From Eubacteriales bacterium (lineage in GTDB: Bacteria > Bacillota_A > Clostridia > Christensenellales > Aristaeellaceae), in NCBI GenBank assembly GCA_028692205.1, contig JAQUXV010000045.1, positions 1-12,364 of the forward strand: a DNA stretch of 12,364 nucleotides. The letters run 5' to 3'. The notes under the pieces were generated by a model that searched no databases, was not told the DNA's origin, and saw only the letters and a program-made list of their open reading frames with translations. Made by a program: the position numbers and the translations under genes. Below, piece by piece: positions 11,759-12,364 of the stretch (position 1 is its first letter; the number at the start of each line of letters is the position of its first letter).

Positions 11759-12364
11759 TCAGCCCGACTGTTTTTCCATGGCGTCCGCAAGCCGGACGCG
11801 CTTGCCGTCCCGGATCAGGTACGCGTCGTTACCCGTTAGCGTCTGGTAACGCTTCACGATCACGTCGGCGTACTTCGGGTCCAGCTCCATGGTGTAACAA
11901 ACGCGCCCGACCTGCTCGCAGGCGATCATCGTCGTGCCGGAGCCGCCGAACAGATCCAGCACGATGTTGCCGCTGACCGTGTTGTTCAAAATCTGATAGG
12001 TGAAAAGCTTCACCGGCTTCATGGTGGGGTGTTCCTTGCTCCTCACCGGGCGATCGAACTCCAGAACGGTGTTCTGTTTGCGGTCCTGCGCCCAGAAGTG
12101 GCTCGCGCCGCCCTTCCAGCCATACAGGCAGGGTTCATGTTTCCACTGGTAATCCTGACGCCCCATGACCAGCGAGTTCTTGACCCAGATGAGGCACTGG
12201 CGAACCGGCCAGCCGACATCCCGGCAGGCGCCGCGGAAGTTATAGCCTTCGCTGTCCGCGTGCCAGATGTAGAACGCCGCGCCGGGCTGCATGTGCGCGT
12301 CCGCCTGCTCGAAAGCCTGCTTCAGGAAGTTGCGGAAATCCCCGTCCGCCATCTTATCGTTCAG
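11759..12364 (-). CDS. DNA methyltransferase (N4/N6, beta class), N-terminus cut by window edge
   Basis: The C-terminal 201 residues of a DNA adenine-N6 or cytosine-N4 methyltransferase. The frame is open to the right edge; LNDKMADGDFRNFL is internal sequence, so the ATG at 12352 is not the true start. The SAM-binding motif I is clear at DLFGGSGTTMIACEQVG, preceded by EHPTMKPVKLF and followed by ELDPKYADVIVKRY. The catalytic motif IV (DPPY) would lie upstream and is not visible, giving the order IV - target recognition - I of the beta class (PF01555). WHADSEGYNFRGACRDVGW and GRQDYQWKHEPCLYGWKGG are typical of phage members often fused to a ParB-like domain. It probably protects phage DNA or marks it. 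Its stop is 32 bases before terS. It contains a CGTTACC/GGTAACG dyad at 11827-11851. Confidence 0.92.
   Translation of the reverse strand: MNDKMADGDFRNFLKQAFEQADAHMQPGAAFYIWHADSEGYNFRGACRDVGWPVRQCLIWVKNSLVMGRQDYQWKHEPCLYGWKGGASHFWAQDRKQNTVLEFDRPVRSKEHPTMKPVKLFTYQILNNTVSGNIVLDLFGGSGTTMIACEQVGRVCYTMELDPKYADVIVKRYQTLTGNDAYLIRDGKRVRLADAMEKQSG
11827..11851. repeat. CGTTACC / GGTAACG dyad near the methyltransferase 3' end
   Basis: CGTTACC (11827-11833) and GGTAACG (11845-11851) form a 7-base inverted repeat with an 11-base gap. It codes for part of QTLTGNDAYL, and lies about 100-125 bases upstream of the terS start. Together with the similar dyad within terS it may mark a protein-binding region. 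Confidence 0.35.

Larger units (their letters stand above)
1..12364 (-). mobile_element. Prophage packaging/head/early-tail module (partial)
   Basis: The whole window reads as one phage morphogenesis module on the minus strand. Genes are tightly packed, several with 4-base overlaps, and follow the standard siphovirus order from terminase through portal, capsid and connectors to tail tube and chaperones. The only plus-strand genes are a two-gene toxin-antitoxin cassette at 5739-6262. No integrase, repressor, lysis gene or attachment site is present, so the prophage boundaries lie outside. Both edges cut genes: a methyltransferase on the right and a Gp15-family gene on the left. Prophage rather than free phage is an inference. 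Confidence 0.9.

Noticed and set aside
1..12364. CRISPR arrays, tRNA or rRNA genes, insertion sequences, integrase or attachment sites.
   Set aside because: I looked for regular spaced repeats, cloverleaf sequences, transposase motifs and long terminal repeats and saw none.

Overview
The window is the head and early-tail morphogenesis block of a tailed temperate phage. It looks like a prophage in a high-GC member of the Bacillota, probably a gut Clostridia/Oscillospiraceae-type host. The evidence is the families and their order: DNA methyltransferase, TerS, TerL, Gp6-like portal, Phage_min_cap2 protein, GP20-like scaffold, HK97-fold capsid, four connector/completion proteins, tail tube, a G-like chaperone and a Gp15-family protein. 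This is the standard order of siphoviruses of Gram-positive hosts (A118/PBSX-like packaging and head genes). Host and lifestyle are inferred from family knowledge; no integrase or attachment site is visible.

All phage genes lie on the minus strand, so the module reads from right to left. Region 12364-6359 holds the 3' part of a beta-class DNA methyltransferase, the two terminase subunits (4-base overlap), the portal, a minor capsid protein with an extra nuclease-toxin-like C-terminal domain, and a small acidic protein coupled to it. A minus-strand hairpin terminator closes this block at 6331-6360. Region 5412-382 holds scaffold, major capsid protein with a C-terminal extension, a coiled-coil protein, head-tail connector, two minor capsid/head completion genes, a third completion gene broken by a frameshift, tail tube protein with an inserted domain, and a tail assembly chaperone. 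The Gp15-family gene runs off the left edge at 389-1.

Between these blocks, on the opposite strand, sits a RelB/DinJ-YoeB toxin-antitoxin operon (5739-6262) with its own near-consensus promoter, repeated operator-like sites and a strong terminator. Its promoter region faces the capsid operon across a 326-base gene-free, hairpin-rich interval, so the antitoxin could affect transcription of the capsid genes.

The most interesting points are (1) the virion-protein/toxin fusion followed at once by a candidate immunity gene, (2) the toxin-antitoxin cassette splitting the capsid operon with shared operators, (3) the frame-disrupted tail-completion gene, and (4) an over-represented heptamer (GGTAACG/CGTTACC) that forms dyads in and next to terS and could be a packaging signal. 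Several obvious starts were moved downstream to agree with Shine-Dalgarno positions; the reasons are given in each entry.
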